A stretch of 64,000 nucleotides of DNA, from contig NZ_CP121208.1 of assembly GCF_029625435.1 (NCBI RefSeq), forward strand, positions 682,001 to 746,000, in the 5' to 3' direction. Source of the DNA: Arcanobacterium canis. Lineage in GTDB: Bacteria > Actinomycetota > Actinomycetes > Actinomycetales > Actinomycetaceae. The first letter of the stretch is position 1, and every line of letters begins with the position of its first letter. Below, piece by piece: positions 27,171 to 37,615 of this stretch. A program made the translations under genes and the position numbers. Below the pieces are notes generated by a model that worked only from the letters and a program-made list of their open reading frames with translations, was not told where the DNA came from and did not search any database.

Positions 27171-27959
27171 TTATGCACCAACCTTCACAGTGGACGCTGC
27201 CGGGATCCAAGGCTGATCCTCGGTGCCGGCAAGAACTTCAGCAAGATGCATCGCTCGGATACCAGCGCGGTTGCGAGCGAGACCACCGGCGATATGCATG
27301 AGGCAGGAGTAATCGCCGGCGACGAGGACATCGGCGCCAGTGGACTTGATGTTGGTCATCTTGTCCGCGAGCATCGACGCCGAGGTATCAGGATTCTTCA
27401 AGGAGAACGTGCCACCGAAGCCGCAGCAGGAATCACCGTGTGGAAGCTCCACGAAATCAATTCCGCGAACATTGCGTAGCAGACGTTCTGGCTTGTCACC
27501 AACGCGTGCGACTCGCAACGAGTGGCAGGTGGGGTGGTAGGTGACGCGGTGTGCGAAGTAAGCACCAACGTCGTCGGTACCAAGCACATCGACGAGGAAT
27601 TCAGAAAGCTCGTATGTCTTGTTCGCGATTGCCTGTGCCTTCGTTCCCAGTTCTGGATGTCCCTGAGCATCGGCGACGAGCTTTTGCTGATGGCGGATCG
27701 AACCGGTGCAGGAGCCGGAGGGGACGACGATTGCGTCCCACTCGCCGTCGAGGACGGGTTCATAGGTGCGCACGTGGTTCTCGATCAGTGGCATCGCCTC
27801 GGGGTAGTAGCCGGTGTTGACGTGCATCTGGCCACAGCATGCTTGCGACGGCGGAACAACGACGTCAATTCCGAGACGCGTGAGCAACTGCAGAGTTGCT
27901 TGTGGTGCCTGCGGGAACATAGCGTCTCCGATGCATGTAGCGAAGAGAGCGACTTTCAT
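27171..27959 (-). CDS. lutA: lactate utilization protein A (LutA/YkgE)
   Basis: 262-residue LutA/YkgE protein with two CCG-type cysteine domains (QACCGQMHVNTGY and SCCGFGGTFSLK), characteristic of heterodisulfide reductase-like electron-transfer subunits. It starts MKVALFATCIGDAMFPQAPQ. It lies 43 bases downstream of the lactate permease and 1 base before lutB, so it is the second gene of lldP-lutA-lutB-lutC. Works with LutB and LutC in oxidising lactate to pyruvate. Confidence 0.93.
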   Translation of the reverse strand: MKVALFATCIGDAMFPQAPQATLQLLTRLGIDVVVPPSQACCGQMHVNTGYYPEAMPLIENHVRTYEPVLDGEWDAIVVPSGSCTGSIRHQQKLVADAQGHPELGTKAQAIANKTYELSEFLVDVLGTDDVGAYFAHRVTYHPTCHSLRVARVGDKPERLLRNVRGIDFVELPHGDSCCGFGGTFSLKNPDTSASMLADKMTNIKSTGADVLVAGDYSCLMHIAGGLARNRAGIRAMHLAEVLAGTEDQPWIPAASTVKVGA

Positions 27960-28002
27960 GAGACCTGCTTTCTTAATGATTGTGAATTTTTAGGTGAAAG
28001 AA

Positions 28003-29697
28003 TTAGTTGGCGACCACGTAGGTGAACGCTGGCAAGATTCCGTTTGCGATCAGGTAGGTTAAAGCGCACAGGTAAACGAGCAGTCCAATGGACCACGGGG
28101 CGGCCTTGCGAAGTATTTCTGCCTCGGTACCGGGCTTTTGAATTGCTGTTGAGGCAATTGCGAGGTTCTGCGGGGAGACAATCTTTCCGATGCCGCCACC
28201 AACGGAGTTTGCGGCGAGGAAGACGTCCGGGCTTGCACCGATGCCGTGTGCTGCGGTTGCTTGGAGGTTCGCAAACAAGGCATTGGAAGATGTTGCCGAT
28301 CCGGTCACTGCGGTGCCGACCCAGCCAAGGATCGGGGACAGGAAAGCAAAGGCTGCACCGGTAGCGGCGAGTGCCGTTCCGATGGCGGCAGTCTGACCGG
28401 AAAAGTTCATGACGTAGGCGAGTGACATCACCAGAGCAATCGTGACAAGTGACCAACGCAGCGATACAAGGGTGTCAACGAAGGTCTTCAGGCCCTGAAC
28501 GAAAGTGAACTGGAACTGTGGTGTGGACTTCCAGGCATAGACGGCTGACACGATCAGTGCAGTGATGACGATCATGAAGCCAGGGGAGTTGAGAATCTGG
28601 AGATTGTAGATTGCAGACTTCGACACTTGACCATCAGCCGTCATCAGATGTCCATAGAGGCCGGGCCACTGGAACGGGATATCCGTCTGAGCGAGGGTGG
28701 CCGGAACGTCAATGCCGAACTTCCACAGCTTGTAGATAGCGAAGATGATGACGACGAGGCCGTAAGGCAATAGTGCCAAAGTGACGCGCTGGCGGGATGG
28801 GAGTGTGCCGGCGTCCTTCGAGGATGTGTGGAACTCTTCGGGGATCTCAGGCTGCTTGAGAGCGATCATTGCTGCTGCAGCTGCGAATCCGACGAGAGAA
28901 GCAAGCACTGCGGTCAAAGCGTAGGAGATGAAGGTTGCTGCGACGATATGGCCAATAGCGGTGATGACGCCCTGGAAGAGAGCCACGTGCCACAGCTGCT
29001 TGAGCCCGCGCACGCCGTCGATGATGAGCAGAAGGAAGATCGGCACGAGGACGACGATCCACGGAGTGATGGACACTGCCTTGAATGCTACAGCGGTGCC
29101 GGGATCAGCTCCGGCGAGGCCACCGAGTTTGCCAGCGGTGGTGACAGGAATAGCCATTGCGCCGAAGCCGACGTTGATAGCGTTTCCGACCATTGTCACG
29201 ATTGCTGCCTTGATCGGAGGTAGACCGAGCGAGACGAGCATTGCGGCTACGATGGCAACCGGTGCGCCGAAACCTGCAAGGCCTTCGAGGAGGCCGCAGA
29301 AAGAGAAGCCAATAAGAAGGGCTTGAACGCGCATGTCACCGCGGCCAACTGCTGAGAACACTGTGCGGACGTCTTCGGCGCGGCCAGAGTTCACAGAGAT
29401 GTTGTAAAGCCACACGGCAGCGATGACAATAAAAATGATCGGCAACAAGCCGAATGCAATTCCGTACAGCGCGGATGAGAAGACCATGCCAGCTGGCATA
29501 CCAAATCCAAGTGCGGCAGACACTGCGGCGATGGCAAGTGAACCGAGCGCGCACCAGTGGGTCTTTAACTTAAAGACGCCGAGAAGTACGAAGAATGCGA
29601 TAAGCGGGAGGATGCCCACGAGGGCGCTGAGTGTGGCTGATCCACCAATCGAAGTGGGGTTCGGCGCGAACGCGGCGCTCGTAATAATTGCGTTCAA
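28003..29697 (-). CDS. lldP: L-lactate permease (LldP family)
   Basis: 564-residue LctP/LldP-type transporter with about 13 membrane helices, importing lactate for the downstream lutABC genes. Family segments are LLEGLAGFGAPVAIVAAMLV, GWVGTAVTGSATSSNALF and ANSVGGGIGKIVSPQN. The start is set at TTG 29697 because GAGGAAGG lies 10 bases before it and the family normally begins a few residues before the first helix. An in-frame ATG at 29760 or the frame opening at 29811 would add 21-38 poorly conserved residues with no ribosome site. Confidence 0.9.
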   Translation of the reverse strand: MNAIITSAAFAPNPTSIGGSATLSALVGILPLIAFFVLLGVFKLKTHWCALGSLAIAAVSAALGFGMPAGMVFSSALYGIAFGLLPIIFIVIAAVWLYNISVNSGRAEDVRTVFSAVGRGDMRVQALLIGFSFCGLLEGLAGFGAPVAIVAAMLVSLGLPPIKAAIVTMVGNAINVGFGAMAIPVTTAGKLGGLAGADPGTAVAFKAVSITPWIVVLVPIFLLLIIDGVRGLKQLWHVALFQGVITAIGHIVAATFISYALTAVLASLVGFAAAAAMIALKQPEIPEEFHTSSKDAGTLPSRQRVTLALLPYGLVVIIFAIYKLWKFGIDVPATLAQTDIPFQWPGLYGHLMTADGQVSKSAIYNLQILNSPGFMIVITALIVSAVYAWKSTPQFQFTFVQGLKTFVDTLVSLRWSLVTIALVMSLAYVMNFSGQTAAIGTALAATGAAFAFLSPILGWVGTAVTGSATSSNALFANLQATAAHGIGASPDVFLAANSVGGGIGKIVSPQNLAIASTAIQKPGTEAEILRKAAPWSIGLLVYLCALTYLIANGILPAFTYVVAN

Positions 29698-29949
29698 GGG
29701 TGCATTGCCTTCCTCTTTGAAAATGCGACTAAAGGCCGTCAATAGCCCTAGTGCAAGCATAAGGAAGTGTTGGAATAAATGCGCTCCGTGCGATGTCCAT
29801 TTACGGGCCAAATTTGTTGCGTAAATACGGGGGGATGTGGGTCACAGTATGGAAGTCACAACCGCGAGTTGGTGGTGGAGCAATAGAGACGTGGATGCGA
29901 GTTTACTCTCCGTTGCTGGTGTTTCATGTCGCTCGGAGCTCCTCTCGCA

Positions 29950-29955
29950 TACACT
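29950..29955 (+). promoter_or_regulatory. -10 box of obg, probably leaderless
   Basis: TACACT is 7 bases before the obg ATG; no ribosome site is near. The 265-base gap between lldP and obg should also hold the lldP promoter, which I could not place. Confidence 0.4.
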
Positions 29956-29962
29956 TGTATAC

Positions 29963-31483
29963 ATGCCAGATTTTATTGATCGCGTCACTTTGCACCTTTT
30001 AGCCGGCAAGGGAGGTAACGGTGTTGCCTCCGTGCGTCGAGAGAAATTTAAACCGCTCGGCGGGCCAGACGGTGCAAACGGTGGTCACGGTGGAGACATC
30101 GTTCTTCTTGCTGATCGCAACGAGACATCTTTGCTGACACTCCAACGCAATCCTCACCAGGTTGCGCCTAACGGTGCGCCGGGCGCCGGTGATCTTCGCC
30201 ATGGTAAGCGCGGTGACGATCTCATCTTGAAGGTGCCGGTGGGTACCGTTGTCAAAGATATGGATGGCTCGATGCTAGCTGACCTCTCGCGCGATGGTGA
30301 TCGTTATATCGCTGCCTTGGGCGGTTTCGGTGGTCTTGGAAACGCTGCTCTTGCCTCTCCGAAGCGTCGTGCGCCGGGCTTTGCGCTGCTGGGAGAAGAG
30401 GGCGAGGAGAAGGATGTCCGCCTCGAACTCAAGTCAGTTGCCGACGTCGCGCTCGTTGGTTTCCCGTCAGCGGGAAAGTCGTCGCTGATTGCTGCGATGA
30501 GCGCAGCGCGTCCGAAGATTGCCGACTATCCGTTCACAACCTTGGTTCCCAATCTCGGGGTTGTCGATGCCGGGTCTTCGCGTTTCACGATGGCTGATGT
30601 GCCGGGTCTGATTCCGGGTGCCTCGGAAGGTAAAGGTCTTGGACATGAATTCTTGCGTCACATCGAACGGTGCTCAGCAATTGTCCACGTCCTCGATTGT
30701 GCGACGTTGGAGCCTGGCCGTGACCCACTCAGCGATCTAGATACTATCGAAGCTGAACTCAGCGCCTATGCCAAGGGCGTGCCGCCGATGGACGGAGTTG
30801 TGCCGTTGATGAAGCGCCCGCGCGTGGTTGTCCTGAATAAAGCGGACGTTCCCGAAGCCCGTGAACTGGCGGAATTTGTTAAAGATGAGATCGAAAAACG
30901 GCACGTCCCGGTGTATATCGTCTCTGCTGTTTCACGTGATGGCCTCAAAGAACTTAAGTATGCCCTCGCTGGGCTCGTTGATAAGATGCGCGAGTACATG
31001 GCGCCAGCTGAATCTGAAACTCGTCCGGTGATCCGGCCTCTGGAGCGCCGCGAATCCAACGCGTTCACGATCCGACGTCTCGAATACATGGGCGAGCCTC
31101 TGTGGGAGGTACGTGGTTACAAACCGGAGCGTTGGGTTCGCCAAACCGATTTCGCCAACGATGAAGCTGTGGGTTACCTTGCTGATCGTCTCACTACGCT
31201 CGGCATCGAAAAGCAGTTATTGAAGAAAGGCGCCCGTGCTGGAGATTCTGTGGTTATTGGCGCTGCAGAAGACGGCTTTGTCTTCGATTTCGAACCATTA
31301 GTTTCCACTGGCGCTGAATTGCTGTCGCCGCGTGGCACCGATGATCGTTTGTACGAACGTCACCGCCCAACCCATGCCGAGCGTAAAGCTGCGTTCCACG
31401 AGAACATGGATGCGAAAGAAGCTGCGCGTCAGGAACTTCTCGACGAGCGCCAGCGCGGAATTTGGACTGACCCGGAGGTATAG
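29963..31483 (+). CDS. obg: GTPase Obg
   Basis: 506-residue Obg GTPase, a ribosome-associated essential factor. An N-terminal glycine-rich Obg fold ([20 protein letters not shown]) is followed by a G domain with P-loop GFPSAGKSS, switch [17 protein letters not shown] and NKAD, and a C-terminal OCT domain. The start at 29963 matches the conserved N-terminus; 42 upstream in-frame codons are not family-like. The tail after the OCT domain is charged. proB begins at the last base of this gene. The usual rplU-rpmA-obg order is interrupted. Confidence 0.95.
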   Translation: MPDFIDRVTLHLLAGKGGNGVASVRREKFKPLGGPDGANGGHGGDIVLLADRNETSLLTLQRNPHQVAPNGAPGAGDLRHGKRGDDLILKVPVGTVVKDMDGSMLADLSRDGDRYIAALGGFGGLGNAALASPKRRAPGFALLGEEGEEKDVRLELKSVADVALVGFPSAGKSSLIAAMSAARPKIADYPFTTLVPNLGVVDAGSSRFTMADVPGLIPGASEGKGLGHEFLRHIERCSAIVHVLDCATLEPGRDPLSDLDTIEAELSAYAKGVPPMDGVVPLMKRPRVVVLNKADVPEARELAEFVKDEIEKRHVPVYIVSAVSRDGLKELKYALAGLVDKMREYMAPAESETRPVIRPLERRESNAFTIRRLEYMGEPLWEVRGYKPERWVRQTDFANDEAVGYLADRLTTLGIEKQLLKKGARAGDSVVIGAAEDGFVFDFEPLVSTGAELLSPRGTDDRLYERHRPTHAERKAAFHENMDAKEAARQELLDERQRGIWTDPEV

Positions 31484-32577
31484 TGAAAACTCTTCTTGCC
31501 AACCGTGTTCTTCTCGGTCAGGCAAAACGACTAGTCATCAAGGTTGGCTCGTCGTCGCTGACCAAAGACGGAGCACTCAACGAGCCAGCACTCTCCTCGC
31601 TTGTGGACGTCGTCGGGGCAGCTCATGCACGTGGCCAGGAAGTGGTGCTCGTGTCCTCAGGTGCCGTTGCGGCTGGACTCGCACCCCTCGGCTTTGCTTC
31701 GCGCCCGAAGATGCTTCGTGACCAGCAGGCCGCCTCGATGGTCGGCCAGGTGCGTCTGTTGGCTGCATATACCCGCGAATTTGGGCGTTATGGCATCACC
31801 ATTGCCCAGGTGCTCTTGACTCCAGAGGATGTTCTGAATCGAACGCATTATGCTAACGCCCAAGGGTCGCTGAGACGTTTGCTCCACCATGGCGTCGTTC
31901 CGATTGTTAATGAGAACGATGCTGTGGTCACAGGCGAACTTCGCTTTGGAGACAATGATCGTCTTGCGGCGCTCACTGCGCATCTTGTCGATGCAACTGC
32001 ACTGATTCTGTGTACTGATGTCGATGGCTTGTACACTGCACCTCCATCGGAGCCAGGTGCGAGACTGATCTGCGAAGTAACGTCGATGGAGCAAGTGAAA
32101 GGCTTCACTATCACTGGCAAGGGATCTGACGTTGGAACAGGTGGAATGCAAACGAAAGTTGAAGCTGCCAAGATTGCCATTTCTGGAGGCGTGGGCGCTT
32201 TGGTCACGTCAGCTGACAATCTTTCTCAAGCTCTGGATGGGCATGAAGTTGGTACCTGGTTTGTGCCGCAAGCGCGACGTCAAAGCGCACGCCATCTGTG
32301 GCTGAAGAATGTGGCACAAGCGCGTGGCTCAATCGTGGTTGACGACGGCGCTGCCGAAGTGGTGCGTGCGGGAGGGGCTTCCTTGTTGTGTGTGGGGGTG
32401 ACGCAAGTGCGTGGCACCTTTTCGCGCGGTGCGCTTGTGCGGGTGCTGGATTCGCACGGTACCGAAGTCGCTCGCGGGTTGGCGGGCTACTCCTCAGCGG
32501 ATATTCGTCGCTTCCTTGACGACGGCGGACGTGCTCCTCGTCCGATTGTTCATGCCGATGATCTTGTCCGCTGTTAG
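31483..32577 (+). CDS. proB: glutamate 5-kinase
   Basis: 364-residue ProB, first enzyme of proline synthesis, phosphorylating glutamate. The amino-acid kinase domain has LVIKVGSSSLT, VLVSSGAVAAGL, FGDNDRLAALTAHLVDA and GTGGMQTKVEAA. A C-terminal PUA domain follows (from about 275). GTG at 31483 shares one base with the obg stop and is preceded by GGAGGT inside obg. proA is not adjacent: a luciferase-like gene and trxA separate them. Confidence 0.95.
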   Translation: MKTLLANRVLLGQAKRLVIKVGSSSLTKDGALNEPALSSLVDVVGAAHARGQEVVLVSSGAVAAGLAPLGFASRPKMLRDQQAASMVGQVRLLAAYTREFGRYGITIAQVLLTPEDVLNRTHYANAQGSLRRLLHHGVVPIVNENDAVVTGELRFGDNDRLAALTAHLVDATALILCTDVDGLYTAPPSEPGARLICEVTSMEQVKGFTITGKGSDVGTGGMQTKVEAAKIAISGGVGALVTSADNLSQALDGHEVGTWFVPQARRQSARHLWLKNVAQARGSIVVDDGAAEVVRAGGASLLCVGVTQVRGTFSRGALVRVLDSHGTEVARGLAGYSSADIRRFLDDGGRAPRPIVHADDLVRC

Positions 32578-32779
32578 GTGACGACTGTTATCGATCGCAC
32601 ACGCCGAGATGTTTCATTTTTTCTTTCCTGTGCTTTACCTAGTAGAATTCAGACATTATTCAAAATTCCTCATGCCATCACAGTATTTTGAATAGTTATT
32701 CCAGGTGTTGAATGAAAATATCTCCGTATCCGCGGTAGATTTTTCTCAGCACCATTCGGAAAACCCAGGTAGGAAAACG

Positions 32780-33751
32780 ATGACGCTAGAATTGACCGCC
32801 TCAGCGAGAGCTTTGGAAACATTCGAGATCGATCCAAAGCTACTCGTTCGTGACCAGGTGTGCCTTGCCTACTTCGGCCTTGAGCTTGGAGCTTTAGGTG
32901 CCGCGGGCGATGTTGATCCTGCCTTCCGGCATGAGCTGGGGCCTCTCCAGGTCAATTGGCAACGTCTGGGAAGTGCAATGCGTGCGGCGCAGGCTGGGGG
33001 AATGGACTTCGTATCCATCGATTCTCGTTTTCTCTTGCGTGCGGATATTGATCCACGCGAGGCAATGCTCGATGGTGCTCGCGCTGCTGCTCGGCTAGCT
33101 CCGTACTCTACGGGTGGTATCTTGGTGGAGGTGCCTGGTGTGCCGAAACTGATGAACCAGGCGATCGACCTTATCGCACGTCAGGTAGATGGATGGGGTG
33201 GTCTGATTTTTCATCTGAATGACAGTTCAGATTTTCTTGGTCTAGCCCGTGTGGCTGCGAAAGCTCGAGAAGCAGGCGTCAAATTATTGGTGATCATCTC
33301 GGAAGCTGAACTTGTGCCGCAACGTGTCGATGTTATCGTTCCATATGCGGATGCCATTGAATTGCGTTGTCCAGATTTGCTTGTGGCACACCGAGCACGA
33401 TTTTCTCTACGGGAGGCAGCAGAGAAAATGGGAAAAGAAATCCATGTTTATGCCCAGGTAGGAGTGGTCATCTCGGCAACCGAATCCGCTGCGCAAGATC
33501 GTGCAGAATTAGTGGGGTCGATTCACGTAGGAAATCTCTTCGGTGGTCGTATGCGTGTGCTGGGAACGGTCTACGACGTTGCCGACGCTGTTGAAGCGTG
33601 GGTTGGTATGGGCGCAGCCGACGGCGTGTGGTTCATGCCGTGTTCGTTGCCCTCTGATCAGTCATCAATTCTTAAAGGAGTTGTGCCTCTGATGCGCGCA
33701 CGTACGCGCACGTGGCGCGAGAAGAACTCCTACCGTAGCGAGCACAAATGA
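32780..33751 (+). CDS. divergent luciferase-like (LLM) flavin monooxygenase superfamily protein
   Basis: 323-residue protein beginning MTLELTASARALETFEID. The C-terminal pattern VADAVEAWVGMGAADGVWFM ... VVPLMRAR matches the closing helix region of LLM-class flavin monooxygenases (NtaA/SnaA-like), and the central part has the expected alternation of helices and strands. Typical substrate-loop motifs are weak, so the catalytic role is uncertain. ATG at 32780 has AGGTAGG upstream; the frame is open from 32705 but without support. It stands between proB and trxA, with about 200 A+T-rich bases before it that suggest its own promoter. Confidence 0.55.
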   Translation: MTLELTASARALETFEIDPKLLVRDQVCLAYFGLELGALGAAGDVDPAFRHELGPLQVNWQRLGSAMRAAQAGGMDFVSIDSRFLLRADIDPREAMLDGARAAARLAPYSTGGILVEVPGVPKLMNQAIDLIARQVDGWGGLIFHLNDSSDFLGLARVAAKAREAGVKLLVIISEAELVPQRVDVIVPYADAIELRCPDLLVAHRARFSLREAAEKMGKEIHVYAQVGVVISATESAAQDRAELVGSIHVGNLFGGRMRVLGTVYDVADAVEAWVGMGAADGVWFMPCSLPSDQSSILKGVVPLMRARTRTWREKNSYRSEHK

Positions 33752-33754
33752 AAT

Positions 33755-33782
33755 GTGGGGTGACGATCAACCGTCACCCCAC
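33755..33782. terminator. bidirectional terminator between the LLM gene and trxA
   Basis: GTGGGGTGACG pairs with CGTCACCCCAC with a 6-base loop, between convergent genes. Confidence 0.8.
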
Positions 33783-33794
33783 GAGAGAAGTGAC

Positions 33795-34166
33795 TCAGTC
33801 TTCGTAGCCAGAGTTCTGTGGCTGAGCGGCCTTCTTTACTTCCTCCATGTCCAGGTTCTTCGCCTGCTCGATAAGATCCTCAAGCTGAGCAGCTGGAAGG
33901 GCACCTGCACCACGGTAGAGCTGAACGCCGTCACGGTAAATGAAGAGCGTTGGAATTGACATCACACCGTAGGTCTGAGCAATTTCCGTTTGAGCGTCAA
34001 CATCAACCTTGCCGAAGGTAATATCGGGATACTTTTCAGAAGCAGCCTCGAAAGTCGGGCCGAACTGGCGGCATGGGCCACACCATGCAGCCCAGAAGTC
34101 GAGAACAGCGATGCCATTGCCGATGGTGTCGTTGAGGTTTGCAGAGGTAACTTCGATGGTTGCCAT
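33795..34166 (-). CDS. trxA: thioredoxin
   Basis: 123-residue thioredoxin with the WCGPC active site (WAAWCGPCRQF), the cis-proline segment SIPTLFIY, and a C-terminal acidic extension of about 18 residues (MEEVKKAAQPQNSGYED). A general cytoplasmic disulfide reductase. It is monocistronic, convergent with the LLM gene and divergent from proA. Confidence 0.93.
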   Translation of the reverse strand: MATIEVTSANLNDTIGNGIAVLDFWAAWCGPCRQFGPTFEAASEKYPDITFGKVDVDAQTEIAQTYGVMSIPTLFIYRDGVQLYRGAGALPAAQLEDLIEQAKNLDMEEVKKAAQPQNSGYED

Positions 34167-34326
34167 GAGAAAGCCTTTCTTTGTTTGTTACACCAGCACC
34201 AACGTGGTCGGTAAAAATTTATTCCCGATCTCGTTGGACTAAACTCATACTTTTAGGTGTTGCCATATATTATGGCACTTTGGACAACGATAATTTTGAT
34301 GCAGGTATCGTCCACAAGGGGGACAA

Positions 34327-35607
34327 ATGGATCAGCAGGTCAATGACGCGGTGAGTGAGGGCGTCAAGGAAATTGCCTCTCGTGCAAAGCGAGCTGTGCG
34401 CCAACTGCGGCATGTAGGGACGAGCCGTAAGAATGCTCTGCTGAGCGCGATTGCGACGGCGCTCGAGGAGAACTCGGCAACGATTGTTGCTGCAAATGTT
34501 AGCGATCTTGAGTCTGGACGCGCAGCAGGTACATCACCTGGTCTCCTCGATCGCCTCTTGCTCAATGACGAACGTGTGCGCGCGATTGCGTCCTCGGTTC
34601 GTGACATCGTTGCCCTCCCTGATCCAGTAGGGCAGGTGGTTCGTGGATCGACACTGGCTAATGGGATGAACCTCATTGAAAAGCGTGTACCGATGGGGGT
34701 AGTGGGCATGATCTATGAGTCGCGCCCGAATGTCACTGTCGATGCTGGAGTGCTTGCACTGAAATCGGGAAATGCTGCAATTCTTCGAGGGGGTCATGCG
34801 GCGGCGCAGTCGAATCGTGCCATTGTCGAGGTGATGCGTGAGGCGATTACCAGCCAGGGCTTCTCGCCAGACTTGGTAGCGAGTGTGGACGAATTTGGGC
34901 GCGAAGGAGCTGTTGCTTTGATGCGTGCGCGCGGGCTTGTTGACCTGGTGATTCCCCGTGGGGGAGCAGGTTTGATCCAAACGGTGATTCGCGAGGCTAC
35001 CGTACCCGTCATCGAGACGGGTGTTGGCAACGTTCATATCTACGTGGATGCTGCGGCGGACATTGAGAAGGCGACTGCCATTGTCATGAATGCCAAGACG
35101 CAGCGTGTCGGTGTCTGTAATGCCGCTGAAACGCTGCTTGTTCACCGAGATATCGCCGAGGATTTCCTGCCGCAGATGCTGGAGCGCTTGAGTGAAGCGG
35201 GTGTCGTGCTTCATGGCGACAGTGCCACGGTTACATATGCTCCGACGTCGGCAGATATTCTTGCCGCGACTGACGCGGACTGGGCCACGGAATACCTTGC
35301 TCTGGAACTCGCGGTGAAGGTGGTTGAGAACGTTGATGAGGCTATTGAGCATATTCTCACCTATACCTCCGGGCATACCGAAGCGATTGTGTCAGAAAAT
35401 TATTCGACGATCCAGCAATTCGTTGACTCGATGGATTCCGCGGTTGTGGCAGTGAATGCTTCGACCCGTTTTACTGACGGTGGGGAGTTTGGATTGGGAG
35501 CTGAGATTGGGATTTCGACTCAAAAACTTCATGCTCGCGGGCCGATGGGGCTTGAGGCGTTGACTACCACCACATGGATTTTGCAAGGTGATGGTCATGT
35601 CAGATAA
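34327..35607 (+). CDS. proA: glutamate-5-semialdehyde dehydrogenase
   Basis: 426-residue ProA that reduces gamma-glutamyl phosphate in proline synthesis. Family segments: [21 protein letters not shown], the central [10 protein letters not shown], the cysteine-bearing [17 protein letters not shown], and [21 protein letters not shown] at 34327 follows GGGGGAC. The C-terminus overlaps the nadD start by 11 bases, tying proline synthesis to the NAD gene block. Confidence 0.95.
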   Translation: MDQQVNDAVSEGVKEIASRAKRAVRQLRHVGTSRKNALLSAIATALEENSATIVAANVSDLESGRAAGTSPGLLDRLLLNDERVRAIASSVRDIVALPDPVGQVVRGSTLANGMNLIEKRVPMGVVGMIYESRPNVTVDAGVLALKSGNAAILRGGHAAAQSNRAIVEVMREAITSQGFSPDLVASVDEFGREGAVALMRARGLVDLVIPRGGAGLIQTVIREATVPVIETGVGNVHIYVDAAADIEKATAIVMNAKTQRVGVCNAAETLLVHRDIAEDFLPQMLERLSEAGVVLHGDSATVTYAPTSADILAATDADWATEYLALELAVKVVENVDEAIEHILTYTSGHTEAIVSENYSTIQQFVDSMDSAVVAVNASTRFTDGGEFGLGAEIGISTQKLHARGPMGLEALTTTTWILQGDGHVR

Positions 35608-36340
35608 CACCTGGATCGATCCGTCGTCGGGCGAGGTACGCGATCGCAAAAGCCAGGTTTATAACAAAACTGAGCACCGACGTCGGCGAATCGGCATTAT
35701 GGGCGGTACTTTTGACCCTATCCATAATGGACATTTAGTGGCTGCCTCGGAAGTCCAGCACTACTTCGATCTTGACGAAGTGGTGTTCGTTCCAACTGCT
35801 GAGCAGCCGTTTAAAAAAGGTAAGCGGGTGACCTTCGCCGAGCATCGTTACTTGATGACAGTGATTGCGACAGCGCCAAATCCGCGTTTTTCCGTGTCGC
35901 GAGTCGATATTGATCGCGGTGGAACGACCTACACGATTGACACGCTTCGCGATCTGCGAAAAGTGTACCCGGATGCAGAGATGTTTTTCATTACCGGTGC
36001 TGATGTGCTGCCGCAAATTTTGCGGTGGAAAGACCAAGATGAGCTGTGGGACCTTGCACATTTTGTTGGTGTGAACCGTCCAGGGCACGTTCTTGACACC
36101 TCAGCACTGCCCGAAGGATCAGTGTCTGTCCTTGAAATTCCTGCGATGGCAATCTCGTCCACGGGGGTGAGAAATCGCGTCGCGAGTGGGGTTCCTGTGT
36201 GGTATCTGATGCCTGATGGGGTAGTTCGATACATCAGCAAGTATCATTTGTATAGACCAGAGGAAGCGAATACGACTGCCCTTGCGTCGGTCGTTGGTGA
36301 TTACGAACCAAATGCCGATTCTGGGAAGGAGAAAAAATGA
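35597..36340 (+). CDS. nadD: nicotinate-nucleotide adenylyltransferase
   Basis: 247-residue NadD making deamido-NAD from nicotinate mononucleotide. The catalytic core starts [19 protein letters not shown] (HxGH motif in HNGH), with [15 protein letters not shown] as the ISST.iR signature. About 33 hydrophilic residues precede the core, which is longer than usual. ATG at 35597 is favoured by AAGGTG 6 bases upstream; in-frame starts at 35588 and 35591 exist. It overlaps the next gene by 4 bases (ATGA). Confidence 0.92.
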   Translation: MSDNTWIDPSSGEVRDRKSQVYNKTEHRRRRIGIMGGTFDPIHNGHLVAASEVQHYFDLDEVVFVPTAEQPFKKGKRVTFAEHRYLMTVIATAPNPRFSVSRVDIDRGGTTYTIDTLRDLRKVYPDAEMFFITGADVLPQILRWKDQDELWDLAHFVGVNRPGHVLDTSALPEGSVSVLEIPAMAISSTGVRNRVASGVPVWYLMPDGVVRYISKYHLYRPEEANTTALASVVGDYEPNADSGKEKK

Positions 36341-37143
36341 GTGACGAACCGCGATTGACCCGGCGCATGTTGAAGGAGCAAGGAAAGCTCACAACGCGTC
36401 CGGCGGATGCCGTGCCTCTGACAGAAACCGCTGAACTGCGTCTGGGGCGGATGTCGCGTAAAGAGATACGTATGCGCGAACGCGAAGAGGCCCGTACGGC
36501 GGCGCTTGAGGCACAGCGCGCTGTTGAGCAGGCACGCGAGGCGAAGAAAGCAGAAGAAGCGCCTGAGCCTAGCACTACTGAACATGAGATGAACGTTTCT
36601 GATACCGTAGCGCAGGTTGAGGATGAGAACCTAGCTGACGAGGCGTCGGCTGAGCCTGTAACCGAAGAATCATCTGCTGTCGTTAATGATGCGTCTTCAC
36701 AAATCGCGGCAGACAACATGCCAAATGAGAGCCCAGAGCGCAAATCTGTCTTCGATCGATTCGAGAAAAAGCAGGAAGAGGATGATGACATCGACGATGA
36801 TGCACCGTCTCTCCGCCAGCGACTTACCGCGATGACATCGCGCGATAGTGTGTCGATCGGTGCTGAAGAAGAACCAGGCGTTTTCAAGACTGCCTCGCAC
36901 TCAGATACGATTGATCAGGACGTTCATGCCACGGAAAAGGTTGCAGCTGTTCGTGCGGATTCCGACTATGTCGATTTTGAAGATGAAGAAGATGACGAAC
37001 CGTCCACATTCCGTTCCATTTTGGGGTGGATTTTGATCATTGTCATTGGTGTTCTGGTGGGCTACCTCGTCGGTACCTGGGTGAATCAGACCTTCTTCTC
37101 TGCAGGAACATACGAACCCGCAGCATCTGCCCTTCTTCTCTAA
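36337..37143 (+). CDS. unknown acidic protein with a C-terminal membrane helix
   Basis: 268 residues, no recognised family. The first 80 residues are basic and Arg/Glu-rich ([16 protein letters not shown], probable coiled coil). Residues about 80-230 are acidic, low in complexity and probably disordered. One membrane helix ([21 protein letters not shown], near 230-252; 21-residue span named by its ends here) is followed by about 15 outside residues. The topology suggests a tail-anchored protein with a large cytoplasmic part. It is embedded between nadD (4-base overlap) and rsfS (25 bases), so it belongs to that operon. Confidence 0.6.
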   Translation: MSDEPRLTRRMLKEQGKLTTRPADAVPLTETAELRLGRMSRKEIRMREREEARTAALEAQRAVEQAREAKKAEEAPEPSTTEHEMNVSDTVAQVEDENLADEASAEPVTEESSAVVNDASSQIAADNMPNESPERKSVFDRFEKKQEEDDDIDDDAPSLRQRLTAMTSRDSVSIGAEEEPGVFKTASHSDTIDQDVHATEKVAAVRADSDYVDFEDEEDDEPSTFRSILGWILIIVIGVLVGYLVGTWVNQTFFSAGTYEPAASALLL

Positions 37144-37168
37144 TTTTATTTTGCGCGAAAGGAAATTT

Positions 37169-37615
37169 GTGAGCGCTACACCTGAATCTATTGACATGGC
37201 GATCGTTGCCGCACGTGCAGCGTCGGATATGAAAGCTACCTCGATTGTCGCGATTGATGTATCGGAGCGCTTAGTACTCACGGATGCTTTCGTGGTGGTA
37301 TCTGGATCATCTGAGCGCCAGGTACGCTCTCTCGTTGATTCTATTGAAGAGAACATGCATAAGGCAGGCCACAAGCGTGTGCGCCGTGAGGGCATGGAAG
37401 GTGAGGCCCATTGGGTGCTCATCGATTTCGGTGCTGTGATGGTTCATGTTCAGCAGGACGAGGATCGCGAGTTTTACGCCCTTGAAAAGCTCTGGGCCGA
37501 TTGCCCGCAAATTGAACTTCCCGAGGAAGTCACTGTTGAGCGTGAGCCTGAGCGCACCTCGCTAATGGAGTTCTACAGCTGGGAAGGTGAGGAAACCGCG
37601 GAGGATGATCAGTGA
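37169..37615 (+). CDS. rsfS: ribosome silencing factor
   Basis: 148-residue RsfS/Iojap protein that binds L14 and blocks subunit joining. Family segments are DAFVVVSGSSERQVRSLVDSI (21 residues, cited by its ends D and I), MEGEAHWVLIDFGAVMVHV and REFYALEKLWADCP. GTG at 37169 has AAGGAAA upstream; the six-residue longer frame from 37151 lacks a ribosome site. A C-terminal tail of about 30 residues is less conserved. It overlaps the phosphatase gene by 4 bases. Confidence 0.93.
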   Translation: MSATPESIDMAIVAARAASDMKATSIVAIDVSERLVLTDAFVVVSGSSERQVRSLVDSIEENMHKAGHKRVRREGMEGEAHWVLIDFGAVMVHVQQDEDREFYALEKLWADCPQIELPEEVTVEREPERTSLMEFYSWEGEETAEDDQ

